A stretch of 64,000 nucleotides of DNA from Candidatus Latescibacterota bacterium (lineage in GTDB: Bacteria; Latescibacterota; UBA2968). The notes under the pieces were generated by a model. The model was given only the letters and a program-made list of their open reading frames with translations. It ran no database searches and had not been told where the DNA came from. The stretch lies in contig JAJEDY010000033.1 of assembly GCA_022821275.1 (NCBI GenBank), positions 18,780 to 82,779 of the forward strand. Direction: 5' to 3'. Positions 1-8,902 of this stretch are shown piece by piece (position 1 is the first letter of the stretch; every line of letters starts with the position of its first letter). The translations under genes and the position numbers were made by a program.

Positions 1-45
1 CGAAAAAAGGGTAACGCCTTGAGAAAATAAGTCTGGTATTTTGGC

Positions 46-74
46 TTGACAGAGGCGCAATAGGCTTTTATGTT
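46..74 (+). promoter_or_regulatory. Candidate sigma70-like promoter TTGACA-N17-TATGTT upstream of the ABC permease gene
   Basis: TTGACA at 46-51, TATGTT at 69-74, 17 nt spacer; first CDS starts at 117. Confidence 0.4.
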
Positions 75-116
75 GAGCATTGATTTGTGCAATTTCTTTT
101 GGAACTGGAGGCGTTT

Positions 117-788
117 ATGGCACAGCAGCACGAACTCAATACCCAGATATCTCTTCCGCTTTCCAAAGCGGTTGAGATCAGTTTTAATAGCGTTAAGATT
201 CGATTTGGTCGATCTTTGATTACGGTGAGTGGTATTGTGCTTGCTATCGCTTTTTTGATGTCGATTTGGGCTGGCAATTCCATTATTGACGGTTTGATGG
301 CTGCCAGCGATCCCAAGATCAACCTGATCTTGCAACAAAAGGGTGTTGAAATTGATCCCGACAGTGCCGCCGCAATGCAACAACGGTCGAAGGATGCATG
401 GCTGGTGGTGTTGTCACTGCTCGTGTGTTTGGTGGGGATTGCCAATGCTATGCTGATGTCTGTTACAGAGCGGTTCCGCGAGATTGGCACCATGAAGTGT
501 ATGGGGGCATTGGACGGGTTTATTATTAAGCTGTTTATTCTCGAATCGACGTTTATGGGTACAGCGGGCACGGTTATTGGCGTGATCATTGGGTTTTTGC
601 TGACTGCGCTGCTCAATATGTCGAGTTTTGGCACGGTGATTTTCGATCATCTTCCTATGGCTCAAATCCTTGAAGATGGTCTTAAAGCTGTTGTTATCGG
701 TTCTGTTTTGTCGCTGGTTGGCGGTATTTTGCCAGCCTATCGCGCTGCCAAGATGGAGCCCGTTGATGCGATGTCGTTGGAAGTTTAA
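117..788 (+). CDS. ABC transporter permease, FtsX-like, small periplasmic region
   Basis: C-terminal FtsX-type signature (MSVTERFREIGTMKCMGALDGFIIKLFILES...PAYRAAKMEPVDAMSLEV); immediately followed by an ABC ATPase. Confidence 0.8.
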   Translation: MAQQHELNTQISLPLSKAVEISFNSVKIRFGRSLITVSGIVLAIAFLMSIWAGNSIIDGLMAASDPKINLILQQKGVEIDPDSAAAMQQRSKDAWLVVLSLLVCLVGIANAMLMSVTERFREIGTMKCMGALDGFIIKLFILESTFMGTAGTVIGVIIGFLLTALLNMSSFGTVIFDHLPMAQILEDGLKAVVIGSVLSLVGGILPAYRAAKMEPVDAMSLEV

Positions 789-808
789 ATCCGATTGTGA
801 GGTGTTTT

Positions 809-1579
809 ATGGCTGCCGAAGAAAAAACAGAAACAAATGCAGAGGCCGAAGAAGCGACAGTTGTACGCACGCAAGATGTGAAGAAGGTGTACATAATGGG
901 CGAAGAGCAGATTCACGCGCTCAAAGGTGTGGATCTGGAAGTGACACAGGGCGAATATCTGTCCATCATGGGGCCTTCTGGTTCGGGGAAGAGTACTCTT
1001 TTCAATATGGTAGGTGGATTGGACAAGCCGACCGAGGGCAAGGTTTATATCGACGATGTAGATGTCGCCCAACTCGACGCTTATGAACTCGCGTGGTTGC
1101 GCTGCCGAAAGATCGGTTATATTTTTCAATCTTATAATTTGATTCCGGTGATGACAGCGCTTGAGAATGTGACCCTGCCGATGGTGTTTGCCGGACTGAC
1201 GAGCGACGAGGCGCGCGACAAGGGCGTAGAATTGTTGACACAGGTCGGTCTGGGCGAGCGCGTGATGCACAAGCCTTTTGAGCTTTCAGGTGGACAGCAG
1301 CAGCGCGTGGCTGTTGCGCGGGCCTTTGCCAACGATCCAGCAATTATTCTGGCTGACGAGCCGACAGGGAATCTCGATTTGAATACGGGGCGGGAGATTA
1401 TTGAGTTGTTGCGCCAGATGAACGAGGAGTCGGGCGTGACTGTGATTTCAGCGACGCACGATCACAAGATGCTGTCGGTATCCGACCGCGTGGTGTGGGT
1501 GCGCGATGGTCGCGTAGATCGCATTATTGATCGCGATGAGTTGAAGATTGAGGTGGGCACAATTGACGGTCATGAATAA
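809..1579 (+). CDS. ABC transporter ATP-binding protein, LolD/MacB type
   Basis: Walker A GPSGSGKST, signature LSGGQQQRVAVARA, Walker B IILADEPTGNLD. Confidence 0.92.
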   Translation: MAAEEKTETNAEAEEATVVRTQDVKKVYIMGEEQIHALKGVDLEVTQGEYLSIMGPSGSGKSTLFNMVGGLDKPTEGKVYIDDVDVAQLDAYELAWLRCRKIGYIFQSYNLIPVMTALENVTLPMVFAGLTSDEARDKGVELLTQVGLGERVMHKPFELSGGQQQRVAVARAFANDPAIILADEPTGNLDLNTGREIIELLRQMNEESGVTVISATHDHKMLSVSDRVVWVRDGRVDRIIDRDELKIEVGTIDGHE

Positions 1580-1587
1580 CTTCCTTC

Positions 1588-1617
1588 TTGACACTGTTTT
1601 AGAATTTGTTATCTTTG
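1588..1617 (+). promoter_or_regulatory. Promoter candidate for the aromatic operon: TTGACA-N16-TATCTT, also fitting TTG-N19-TAnnTTTG
   Basis: TTGACA 1588-1593; TATCTTTG 1610-1617; about 40 nt upstream of the leader peptide start. Confidence 0.55.
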
Positions 1618-1658
1618 GCGCGTCTAATATATAAATCTCGTTTAAGGAATTTGATGTG

Positions 1659-1763
1659 ATGAACGCTTTTGCAACCTACTTTTGGTATTTTTGGCGTCGA
1701 TTTGACGGCCGATATTATTATTATCGCCGCCCGTCCAAGAGTGTGGTTTGTCCTGCGTTTTAA
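1659..1763 (+). CDS. Leader peptide of aromatic operon attenuator, MNAFATYFWYFWRRFDGRYYYYRRPSKSVVCPAF
   Basis: 34-codon ORF with AAGGA at 1644-1648, 13/34 aromatic codons including tandem YFW-YFW (1677-1694) and YYYY (1713-1724), followed by a terminator hairpin and then trpE. Confidence 0.8.
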   Translation: MNAFATYFWYFWRRFDGRYYYYRRPSKSVVCPAF

Positions 1764-1789
1764 GTGTGATGTAAGTGAATGAAAGTACG

Positions 1790-1829
1790 AGGTCGTGGGC
1801 AAACTGCTCACGACCTTTTTTATTTTTTT
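1790..1829 (+). terminator. Rho-independent terminator/attenuator hairpin upstream of trpE
   Basis: AGGTCGTG-ggcaaactgct-CACGACCT followed by TTTTTATTTTTTT. Confidence 0.85.
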
Positions 1830-1843
1830 AAAGGATTTTTTTA

Positions 1844-3319
1844 GTGATTCAACCCGATCTAAAAACTGTCGAGAAGTTGAGCGAAGGCTGTGGTCTCGTT
1901 CCCATTTCAAGAGAAATTCTCGCGGATACAGAGACACCCGTTTCGGCTTATTTGAAAATTCGCGCAAAGTCTTCTCATGCGTTTTTGTTTGAAAGCGTGG
2001 TGGGCGGCGAGCAGATTGGGCGGTATTCGTTTTTGGGCGTGGATCCGTTTTTGGTTTTTCGTTCGCGCGGAACAAAAATTTCGATTGAACATGCGACGAC
2101 GGGTGAGTTGCGAATATTTGAGGGGGAGCCTGTTGAGGTATTGCGTGGGTTGTTAAAAAAATACCATTCGCAACATGTGGAAGGGTTTCCTCGATTTACG
2201 GGCGGTGCTGTGGGCTATGTGAGTTACGATGCCGTGCGTTTGATTGAGCGCATTCCCGAGACGGTTGAAGACGATCTCGATCTGGACGATATATTTTTTT
2301 CATTTTACGATTCGGTACTGGCGTTTGACAATGTGACGCACAAAGTGCATGTGATGGCCAATGTGCATACAGAGGGAAATTTGGGGGCAAATTACGAGGA
2401 TGCAGTCAAACGGATCGATACACTGATTGAGGCACTGGCGCGACCGGCGGATACGCCTCTAATGCCGGGAACGAGTTCGTGTGAGGTGACTTCAAATACG
2501 AGCAAAGAAGCGTATATGGATGTGGTGGCGCGTTGCAGGGAGTACATCGTGGCAGGTGATATTTTTCAGGTGGTACCTTCGCAGCGCTTTGCAATGGATG
2601 TGACGGTAGATGCGCTGGATATTTATCGGGCGTTGCGGACGGTGAATCCGTCGCCATATATGTTTCACGTCGATTTAATAGATCATCAACTCGTGGGTGC
2701 GTCGCCAGAGTTGCTCGTCAGGGTAGAGGATGGGGTGGTGCAGGTGCGACCTATTGCGGGTACGCGGTGGCGCGGCAAAACAGAGGCAGAGGACCAGGTG
2801 CTGGCACAGGAGTTGTTAGCAGATGAAAAAGAATGCGCCGAGCATATTATGCTGGTGGACCTGGGGCGCAATGATGTGGGGCGCGTCTCCAGGTTTGATA
2901 CGGTGCGCGTGACCGAGCAGATGACGATTGAACGCTATTCACATGTGATGCATATCGTTTCGAATGTGCGCGGCGAATTGCACGAGGATGTCGATGCGCT
3001 GGACGCGCTTTTTGCATGTTATCCGGCCGGTACAGTGTCGGGTGCGCCAAAAATTCGAGCAATGGAGATTATCGACGAGATGGAGCCAACGCGCCGCGGG
3101 CCTTATGCCGGTGCGGTGGGTTATATCGATTTTGCGGGCAATATGGATACGTGTATTGCCATTCGCACGCTGGTGATTAAGGATGGCAAAGCGTATGTGC
3201 AGGCGGGGGGGGGCGTGGTGTTCGATTCCGATCCGGAATACGAATATCAGGAGACCGTGAACAAAGCGCGGGCACTGTTTCGGGCGGTAGAAATGGCTGA
3301 AGGAGGAGAGTTGTTGTGA
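1844..3319 (+). CDS. trpE: Anthranilate synthase component I
   Basis: Chorismate-binding motifs (SPSPYMFHV.. [43 protein letters not shown]); GTG start. Confidence 0.95.
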   Translation: MIQPDLKTVEKLSEGCGLVPISREILADTETPVSAYLKIRAKSSHAFLFESVVGGEQIGRYSFLGVDPFLVFRSRGTKISIEHATTGELRIFEGEPVEVLRGLLKKYHSQHVEGFPRFTGGAVGYVSYDAVRLIERIPETVEDDLDLDDIFFSFYDSVLAFDNVTHKVHVMANVHTEGNLGANYEDAVKRIDTLIEALARPADTPLMPGTSSCEVTSNTSKEAYMDVVARCREYIVAGDIFQVVPSQRFAMDVTVDALDIYRALRTVNPSPYMFHVDLIDHQLVGASPELLVRVEDGVVQVRPIAGTRWRGKTEAEDQVLAQELLADEKECAEHIMLVDLGRNDVGRVSRFDTVRVTEQMTIERYSHVMHIVSNVRGELHEDVDALDALFACYPAGTVSGAPKIRAMEIIDEMEPTRRGPYAGAVGYIDFAGNMDTCIAIRTLVIKDGKAYVQAGGGVVFDSDPEYEYQETVNKARALFRAVEMAEGGELL

Positions 3320-3879
3320 TTCTCGTCATCGATAATTACGATTCCTTCACTTATAATCTCGTTCAATACCTCGGGGAACTGGGTGCGGATCTGGTGGTGT
3401 ATCGCAATGATCAAATCTCACTTGAAGAGATTGATGATATGGAACCTGAGAAGATCGTGATTTCTCCCGGTCCATGCACGCCAAACGAAGCGGGGATTTC
3501 CGTGGCTTTGGTGAAGCATTTTGCCGGGAAAATCCCAATTTTAGGGGTTTGTCTGGGGCACCAGTCCATTGGGCAGGCGTTTGGTGGGAGAATTGTGGGC
3601 GCGCCGACAATTATGCACGGGAAGGTATCGGAGATTCACCATAGTAGGCAGTCTATTTTTAAGGGCCTGCCCGAGCCGTTTATTGCCACGCGCTATCACT
3701 CTTTGATAGTGGAGAGAGACAGCTTTCCCGATTGTCTGGAAATTACGGCAGAGACCGATGGTGGTGTGATTATGGGCTTGCGCCATCGAGATATGGCTGT
3801 AGATGGCGTGCAGTTTCACCCCGAATCGATTTTGACGGGTGAAGGCAAGAATTTGCTGCAAAATTTTCTCGATGGGTGA
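3316..3879 (+). CDS. trpG: Anthranilate synthase component II, glutamine amidotransferase
   Basis: [47 protein letters not shown]; overlaps trpE end. Confidence 0.95.
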   Translation: MILVIDNYDSFTYNLVQYLGELGADLVVYRNDQISLEEIDDMEPEKIVISPGPCTPNEAGISVALVKHFAGKIPILGVCLGHQSIGQAFGGRIVGAPTIMHGKVSEIHHSRQSIFKGLPEPFIATRYHSLIVERDSFPDCLEITAETDGGVIMGLRHRDMAVDGVQFHPESILTGEGKNLLQNFLDG

Positions 3880-3917
3880 TTTGTTAGCTGAGAAGTTGTT
3901 TTAAAACCAAAAGCAAC

Positions 3918-3957
3918 CACCGATGAACACCGATGAACACCGATAAACACCGATAAA
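3918..3957. repeat. Four tandem 10-bp units CACCGATRAA
   Basis: caccgatgaa caccgatgaa caccgataaa caccgataaa between trpG and trpD. Confidence 0.9.
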
Positions 3958-4049
3958 AGGCCCCTTCACACCCCAAATAAGCAACGTGGCAGGGCACGTA
4001 ACAACAGGAAACTATAAATCCCACGAATTTTAAAACAGCTTCTGAGGAG

Positions 4050-5069
4050 ATGAGTATGAACATACAAGAGGCGATTGCAAAAGTAATTGAAGGTGCAGAT
4101 TTGAGTCGGGATGAGATGGCGGATGCGATGAATCAGATTATGTCGGGCGAGGCGACGGACGCGCAGATCGGCGCGTTTTTGATTGCGTTGCGCGTGAAGG
4201 GCGAGTGTGTTGATGAGATTGCCGGGGCCGCTTCTGTGATGCGCGAGAAGGCGACGCCGATTGTGACAAAGCACGATGTGATTGTCGATACCTGTGGCAC
4301 GGGGGGCGATCATTCGGGCACGTTTAATATTTCGACGACAGCGGCATTTGTCGCGGCTGGGACGGGTTTATGTGTGGCAAAACACGGCAATCGCGCAGCG
4401 ACGAGTCAAAGCGGTAGCGCGGATGTGCTGAGTGCATTGGGTGTGAATATTGAGGCATCGCCCGAGACGGTGAGCAGGTGTCTGGACGATGTGGGTATCG
4501 GGTTTTTATTCGCTATTTCATTGCACGGGGCGATGAAATACGCGATTGGGCCGCGTCGGGAAATTGGTGCGCGGACCATTTTCAATGCGCTGGGACCTCT
4601 GAGCAATCCGGCGGGTGCAACGCGGCAGGTGGTCGGTGTGTACAGCGCGGCATTGACCGAGACACTTGCAGGTGTTTTGGGGACTCTGGGGGCGGAACGC
4701 GCGTTTGTTGTTCACGGTTCGGATGGTTTGGATGAGATGACGTTGACGGGGCCGACGAAGGTGAGCGAATTGAGGAATGGATCGGTTTCGACGTATGACG
4801 TATCACCTGGAGACTTTGGGCTGGCGCAGGCTACGGCCGATGCGTTAAAAGGTGGAGATGCCGATTATAATGCGGAGATTACGCGGTCGATTCTGAATGG
4901 CGAAGAAGGCCCTCGGCGCGATATCGTGTTGTTGAATGCGGCGGCGGCGATTGTGGCGGGCGGTAAAGCGGGTGATCTGAACGAAGGCGTGCAGGTCGCC
5001 GCTGAAGTGATTGATTCGGGTAAGGCGTTGGAGAAGTTGGAGGGGTTGGTCGCGGCGAGTCGGGAATGA
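4050..5069 (+). CDS. trpD: Anthranilate phosphoribosyltransferase
   Basis: DTCGTGGDHSGTFNISTTAAFVAAG, KHGNRAATSQSGSADVLSALG. Confidence 0.95.
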   Translation: MSMNIQEAIAKVIEGADLSRDEMADAMNQIMSGEATDAQIGAFLIALRVKGECVDEIAGAASVMREKATPIVTKHDVIVDTCGTGGDHSGTFNISTTAAFVAAGTGLCVAKHGNRAATSQSGSADVLSALGVNIEASPETVSRCLDDVGIGFLFAISLHGAMKYAIGPRREIGARTIFNALGPLSNPAGATRQVVGVYSAALTETLAGVLGTLGAERAFVVHGSDGLDEMTLTGPTKVSELRNGSVSTYDVSPGDFGLAQATADALKGGDADYNAEITRSILNGEEGPRRDIVLLNAAAAIVAGGKAGDLNEGVQVAAEVIDSGKALEKLEGLVAASRE

Positions 5070-5084
5070 TTGGAGTGACGTAAA

Positions 5085-6149
5085 ATGTCTCTTTCGATAG
5101 GTGTTGCGGGTTTGCGATTTGGCATGTCATGGGCGCGGGTGTTTGATGCGTATGCCGAGACTGAGTTGGTAGCTATTTGTGACATCCAGCAGGAGAGACG
5201 GGACGAGGCAAAAGAGCAGTTGGGTGTCGATGCTTGTTATGCGGCTTTTGATGATCTGGTCGCTGATGAACGGATTGATGCGGTGGCTATTTTTACTCCC
5301 GCGCCGCTTCATGCAGAACATGTGATTCGAGCGATTCGGGCCGGGAAGCACGTTTTGTGTGCCGTGCCCGCTGCGCTGACAATGGATGAAGCAAAGGCAT
5401 TGGTCGAGGTCGTTTCAAATAGTGACCGCATTTATATGATGGCAGAGAATTGGGTCTATGAACCCAGTGTGGTGCGTGCGAGATCACTTTATGAAGCGCG
5501 GAAATTAGGGCGTATTTACTATGCCGAGGCCGAGTATATTCACGGTCTCAAAGCGTTGAGACGACATCCCGATGGACGATCTACCTGGCGGAATAGTTTA
5601 CAGCCTCTTCTTTATCCAACACATGGAACGTCGCCGTATTTAAATATGACGGGCGACCGTCTGGTTGAGGTCATGGCTGTTTCGGCTTCAGGGAGAGATG
5701 AATTTTTAGAGGGTTATGAAGCGGACTGGGTGCAGACGGCTTTGTTCCGAACAGAAGAAGGCGCGGTGTTCAGGTTGACCAATTCGTTTCAGAATGTGCA
5801 TGGAATGAGCCACTTTTTGAGCTTTTATGGCGATGAGGGTTCTTTTGAGACGGGGCGTTTTCGCGAAGCTCGAACGGTGTGTTATTATTCGGTGGGGAAT
5901 AAGGAGCAGGTGACGCGCGAAGAATGCCACCACCCCGAGTTATCCCAGTTTTCGGACGCACTCGGCGCAGGGCATGGCAAAACGAGTATGCTCATTGTTC
6001 TGGATTTTGTACAGGCGGTTGCGAATGGATCGCCATCGCCGATAGATTTGATGCAGGCGCTGGATATGACCCTGCCCGGTATTGCGGGGTTGCAGGCAGT
6101 GCGCGAAAATGGATGGGTGTCTGTTCCCGATCCGCGGTCGTGGCTTTAG
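5085..6149 (+). CDS. Gfo/Idh/MocA-family oxidoreductase
   Basis: Rossmann N-terminus, AVAIFTPAPLHAEHVIRAIRAGKHVLCAVPAALTMDEAKALVE pattern. Confidence 0.85.
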   Translation: MSLSIGVAGLRFGMSWARVFDAYAETELVAICDIQQERRDEAKEQLGVDACYAAFDDLVADERIDAVAIFTPAPLHAEHVIRAIRAGKHVLCAVPAALTMDEAKALVEVVSNSDRIYMMAENWVYEPSVVRARSLYEARKLGRIYYAEAEYIHGLKALRRHPDGRSTWRNSLQPLLYPTHGTSPYLNMTGDRLVEVMAVSASGRDEFLEGYEADWVQTALFRTEEGAVFRLTNSFQNVHGMSHFLSFYGDEGSFETGRFREARTVCYYSVGNKEQVTREECHHPELSQFSDALGAGHGKTSMLIVLDFVQAVANGSPSPIDLMQALDMTLPGIAGLQAVRENGWVSVPDPRSWL

Positions 6150-6174
6150 TTCTGTCTGAGGATGGTGGAACTTT

Positions 6175-6969
6175 ATGGCCAGTAATATTCTCGACAAAAT
6201 TGTGGCGTATAAACGCGAGTTTCTCGCCAGGTGTATGGCGCAGACGCCGTTTGAGGAGATGGCGCAGTTGGCAGAAGATGCGCCGGAATCGCTTTCGTTT
6301 TTTGATGGACTGATAGATGTGGATGATATTGCTGTGATCGCGGAGGTTAAAAAGGCGTCGCCGTCTAAGGGCGTGATCCGCGAGGATTTTGACGCAGTGG
6401 ATATTGCGAAAATTTATGTAAAAAATGGGGCTTCGGCGCTTTCGGTTTTGACGGATGAGAAATTTTTTCAGGGTTCGGCAGATTATTTAACCCGGATTTC
6501 AACCGTTGTCGATCGGCCCATTTTGCGAAAGGATTTCACGATTGATCCCTATCAGATTTACGAAGCGCGCGCGATTGGGGCTTCGGCTGTGTTGTTGATT
6601 GTGTCGATTTTGACGCCTGGAGAATTGTCTTCATTTATAGCGACGAGCCGGGCATTGGGGCTGGATGCACTGGTGGAGGTGCATGAGAGAGAGGAACTGA
6701 TGGTCGCGCTCGATGCGGGCGCGGAGATCGTGGGGATTAACAATCGGAATTTGAAAACTTTTGATACGTCTCTGGATACGACTTATGGGTTGATTGGTCA
6801 TATTCCCGATGACGTGTTGACGGTGAGTGAGAGCGGTATTTATACGCGCGAGGATGTTGTCGCGCTTCGAGATGCGGGCGCAGATGCCGTGCTGGTGGGC
6901 GAAAGTTTGATGCGCGAATCGGATATTGCCGCCAAGTTGCAGGAGCTGATGGGATATGGTGCGAGCTAA
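6175..6969 (+). CDS. trpC: Indole-3-glycerol-phosphate synthase
   Basis: VIAEVKKASPSKGVI, LRKDFTIDPYQIYEARAIGA, GINNRNLKTF, SESGI. Confidence 0.95.
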   Translation: MASNILDKIVAYKREFLARCMAQTPFEEMAQLAEDAPESLSFFDGLIDVDDIAVIAEVKKASPSKGVIREDFDAVDIAKIYVKNGASALSVLTDEKFFQGSADYLTRISTVVDRPILRKDFTIDPYQIYEARAIGASAVLLIVSILTPGELSSFIATSRALGLDALVEVHEREELMVALDAGAEIVGINNRNLKTFDTSLDTTYGLIGHIPDDVLTVSESGIYTREDVVALRDAGADAVLVGESLMRESDIAAKLQELMGYGAS

Positions 6970-7564
6970 AATTTGCGGTGTTACAAATCGGGATGATGCG
7001 CTGTGCGCGATTGATCATGGCGCAGATGCTCTGGGGTTTAATTTTTACGAGAAGAGTCTTCGCTATATCGCACCCGAGAAAGCCGGAGAAATTGTTTTTG
7101 ATTTGCCGCCGTTTGTGACGCCCGTAGGGATATTCGTGAATGCATCGGAGCGAGAAATTGATATTGCCGTGAAGTTGGCGGGGTTGCGGGCGATTCAATT
7201 GCACGGGGATGAGCCTCCCGAAGCATGTCTGGGGCATGCGGTTCCGGTGATCCGCGCGCTTCGCGTGGGAAGAGGTTTTGATGTGCAGGCCCTGGGATCG
7301 TATCTGGTCAATACCTTCTTACTGGATACAGAGAAAGCGGGGGCTTACGGCGGTACGGGAGAGACATTTGACTGGACAAAGGCGATGGAAGCAAAAAGGT
7401 ATGGGCGCATTATTCTTGCCGGTGGTTTAAATCCGGATAATGTTCGGGAGGCGATTGAGCAAGTTGGCCCCTATGCGGTGGATACGAGTAGTGGTGTGGA
7501 AGCCGAGCCAGGGAAGAAGGATCAAAAAAAAGTACGAGATTTTTTGGCGCGCGTAAAGGCGTAA
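6956..7564 (+). CDS. trpF: Phosphoribosylanthranilate isomerase
   Basis: AKICGVTNRDDALCAIDHGADALGFNFYEKSLRYI, QLHGDE, LAGGLNPDNVREAIEQVGPYAVDTSSGVE. Confidence 0.94.
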   Translation: MVRAKICGVTNRDDALCAIDHGADALGFNFYEKSLRYIAPEKAGEIVFDLPPFVTPVGIFVNASEREIDIAVKLAGLRAIQLHGDEPPEACLGHAVPVIRALRVGRGFDVQALGSYLVNTFLLDTEKAGAYGGTGETFDWTKAMEAKRYGRIILAGGLNPDNVREAIEQVGPYAVDTSSGVEAEPGKKDQKKVRDFLARVKA

Positions 7565-7580
7565 ATATGGAGATAAAAAC

Positions 7581-8843
7581 GTGGATGTGTTAGACGATTT
7601 GGCATTTCGTGGCTATATTTTTCAGATGACAGATGAGGATAAACTCCGCAGGCGTTTGGCAGAGGGACGGATGACATTGTATTGCGGATTTGATCCCACT
7701 GCCGATAGTCTGCATGCGGGCAGCCTGGTTCCCATTATGGGATTGCGTCGGTTTCAAGATGCGGGGCACAAGCCCATTGCACTTGTGGGCGGGGGCACGG
7801 GGTTGATTGGCGATCCGAGTGGGAAAGCAGAAGAACGACAGTTGAATTCACTGGCCGTGGTACAGGCATATACAGAGCGTCAGCGCGCGCAATTGGAAAA
7901 GTATCTGGATTTTGAGACCGGGCACAATCAGGCTCTGATGGTGAGCAATTATACCTGGCTTTCAGAGTTGCGTACGATTGAATTTTTGCGCGATGTGGGC
8001 AAACACTTTTCAATGGGGTATATGCTGGGCAAAGAGTCGGTGTCGTCGCGTCTTTCAACCGGGATTTCATTTACCGAATTTAGTTATATGGTTTTGCAGG
8101 CGTATGACTTTATGGAGTTGAACAGAAAGTATGGCTGTGAGCTTCAGATCGGGGGTAGCGATCAGTGGGGCAATATTACGGCGGGTATAGAATTGTGTCG
8201 GCGCGTGCTCAATAAGACTGTCTATGGGTTGACTTTTCCGTTGCTGGAAAAGTCTGATGGGACGAAGTTTGGCAAGACCGAGACGGGAACGTTATGGCTC
8301 GATCCCGAGAAGACTTCACCCTATCAATTTTATCAGTTTTGGGTGAATGCAGCAGATCGCGATGTGGTGAAATTTTTAAAGTTGTTCACTTTTTTGAGCC
8401 GCGAACGTATAGTGGAATTGGAACGAGAGGTGGAGGCGCGGCCCGAGAAGCGCGAGGCGCAGCGCGTGCTGGCCGAAGAGGTGACGACTTTTATCCACGG
8501 TGCAGCCGCAAAGGATCGCGCCGTGCATATTTCCGAGGCGCTGTTTTACGGCAATTTGCAGGATTTGAACGAGCAGGAGATTGCGGAGGGGTTTAGCGAT
8601 GTGCCGTCTTACGCGCTCAATGGTACCGATAAAATGGATTTGATCGATTTGCTCGTGGATGCGCAAATTTCATCGTCCAGGCGACAGGCGCGCGAAGATA
8701 TCATGAATGGAGCCATTTATATCAATGGGCAACGCTGTACAGATATGGGCCATATTTTAGAGCCTTCTGAAAGACTGGCTAGAAAATATCTGGTGATGCG
8801 CCGCGGCAAACGCCGCTACTTTCTGGTGCGGTGGTCGGTGTGA
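7581..8843 (+). CDS. tyrS: Tyrosyl-tRNA synthetase
   Basis: YCGFDPTADSLHAGSLVPI, GGSDQWGNITAGIEL, KFGKTETGTLWLD, C-terminal S4-like domain. Confidence 0.95.
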   Translation: MDVLDDLAFRGYIFQMTDEDKLRRRLAEGRMTLYCGFDPTADSLHAGSLVPIMGLRRFQDAGHKPIALVGGGTGLIGDPSGKAEERQLNSLAVVQAYTERQRAQLEKYLDFETGHNQALMVSNYTWLSELRTIEFLRDVGKHFSMGYMLGKESVSSRLSTGISFTEFSYMVLQAYDFMELNRKYGCELQIGGSDQWGNITAGIELCRRVLNKTVYGLTFPLLEKSDGTKFGKTETGTLWLDPEKTSPYQFYQFWVNAADRDVVKFLKLFTFLSRERIVELEREVEARPEKREAQRVLAEEVTTFIHGAAAKDRAVHISEALFYGNLQDLNEQEIAEGFSDVPSYALNGTDKMDLIDLLVDAQISSSRRQAREDIMNGAIYINGQRCTDMGHILEPSERLARKYLVMRRGKRRYFLVRWSV

Positions 8844-8902
8844 CTGGGCAGGCGCATGTAGATTTTTCACTAACTACTTAACCCTAAAGGAAGGATTTTT
8901 TT

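Noticed and set aside
1795-1992. 65 aa ORF overlapping trpE start
   Set aside because: Begins in the terminator stem and is out of frame with trpE; chance ORF
3918-3957. Possible CRISPR array (also 33.49 and 50.09 kb tandem repeats)
   Set aside because: Units are contiguous 10-mers without spacers; no cas genes
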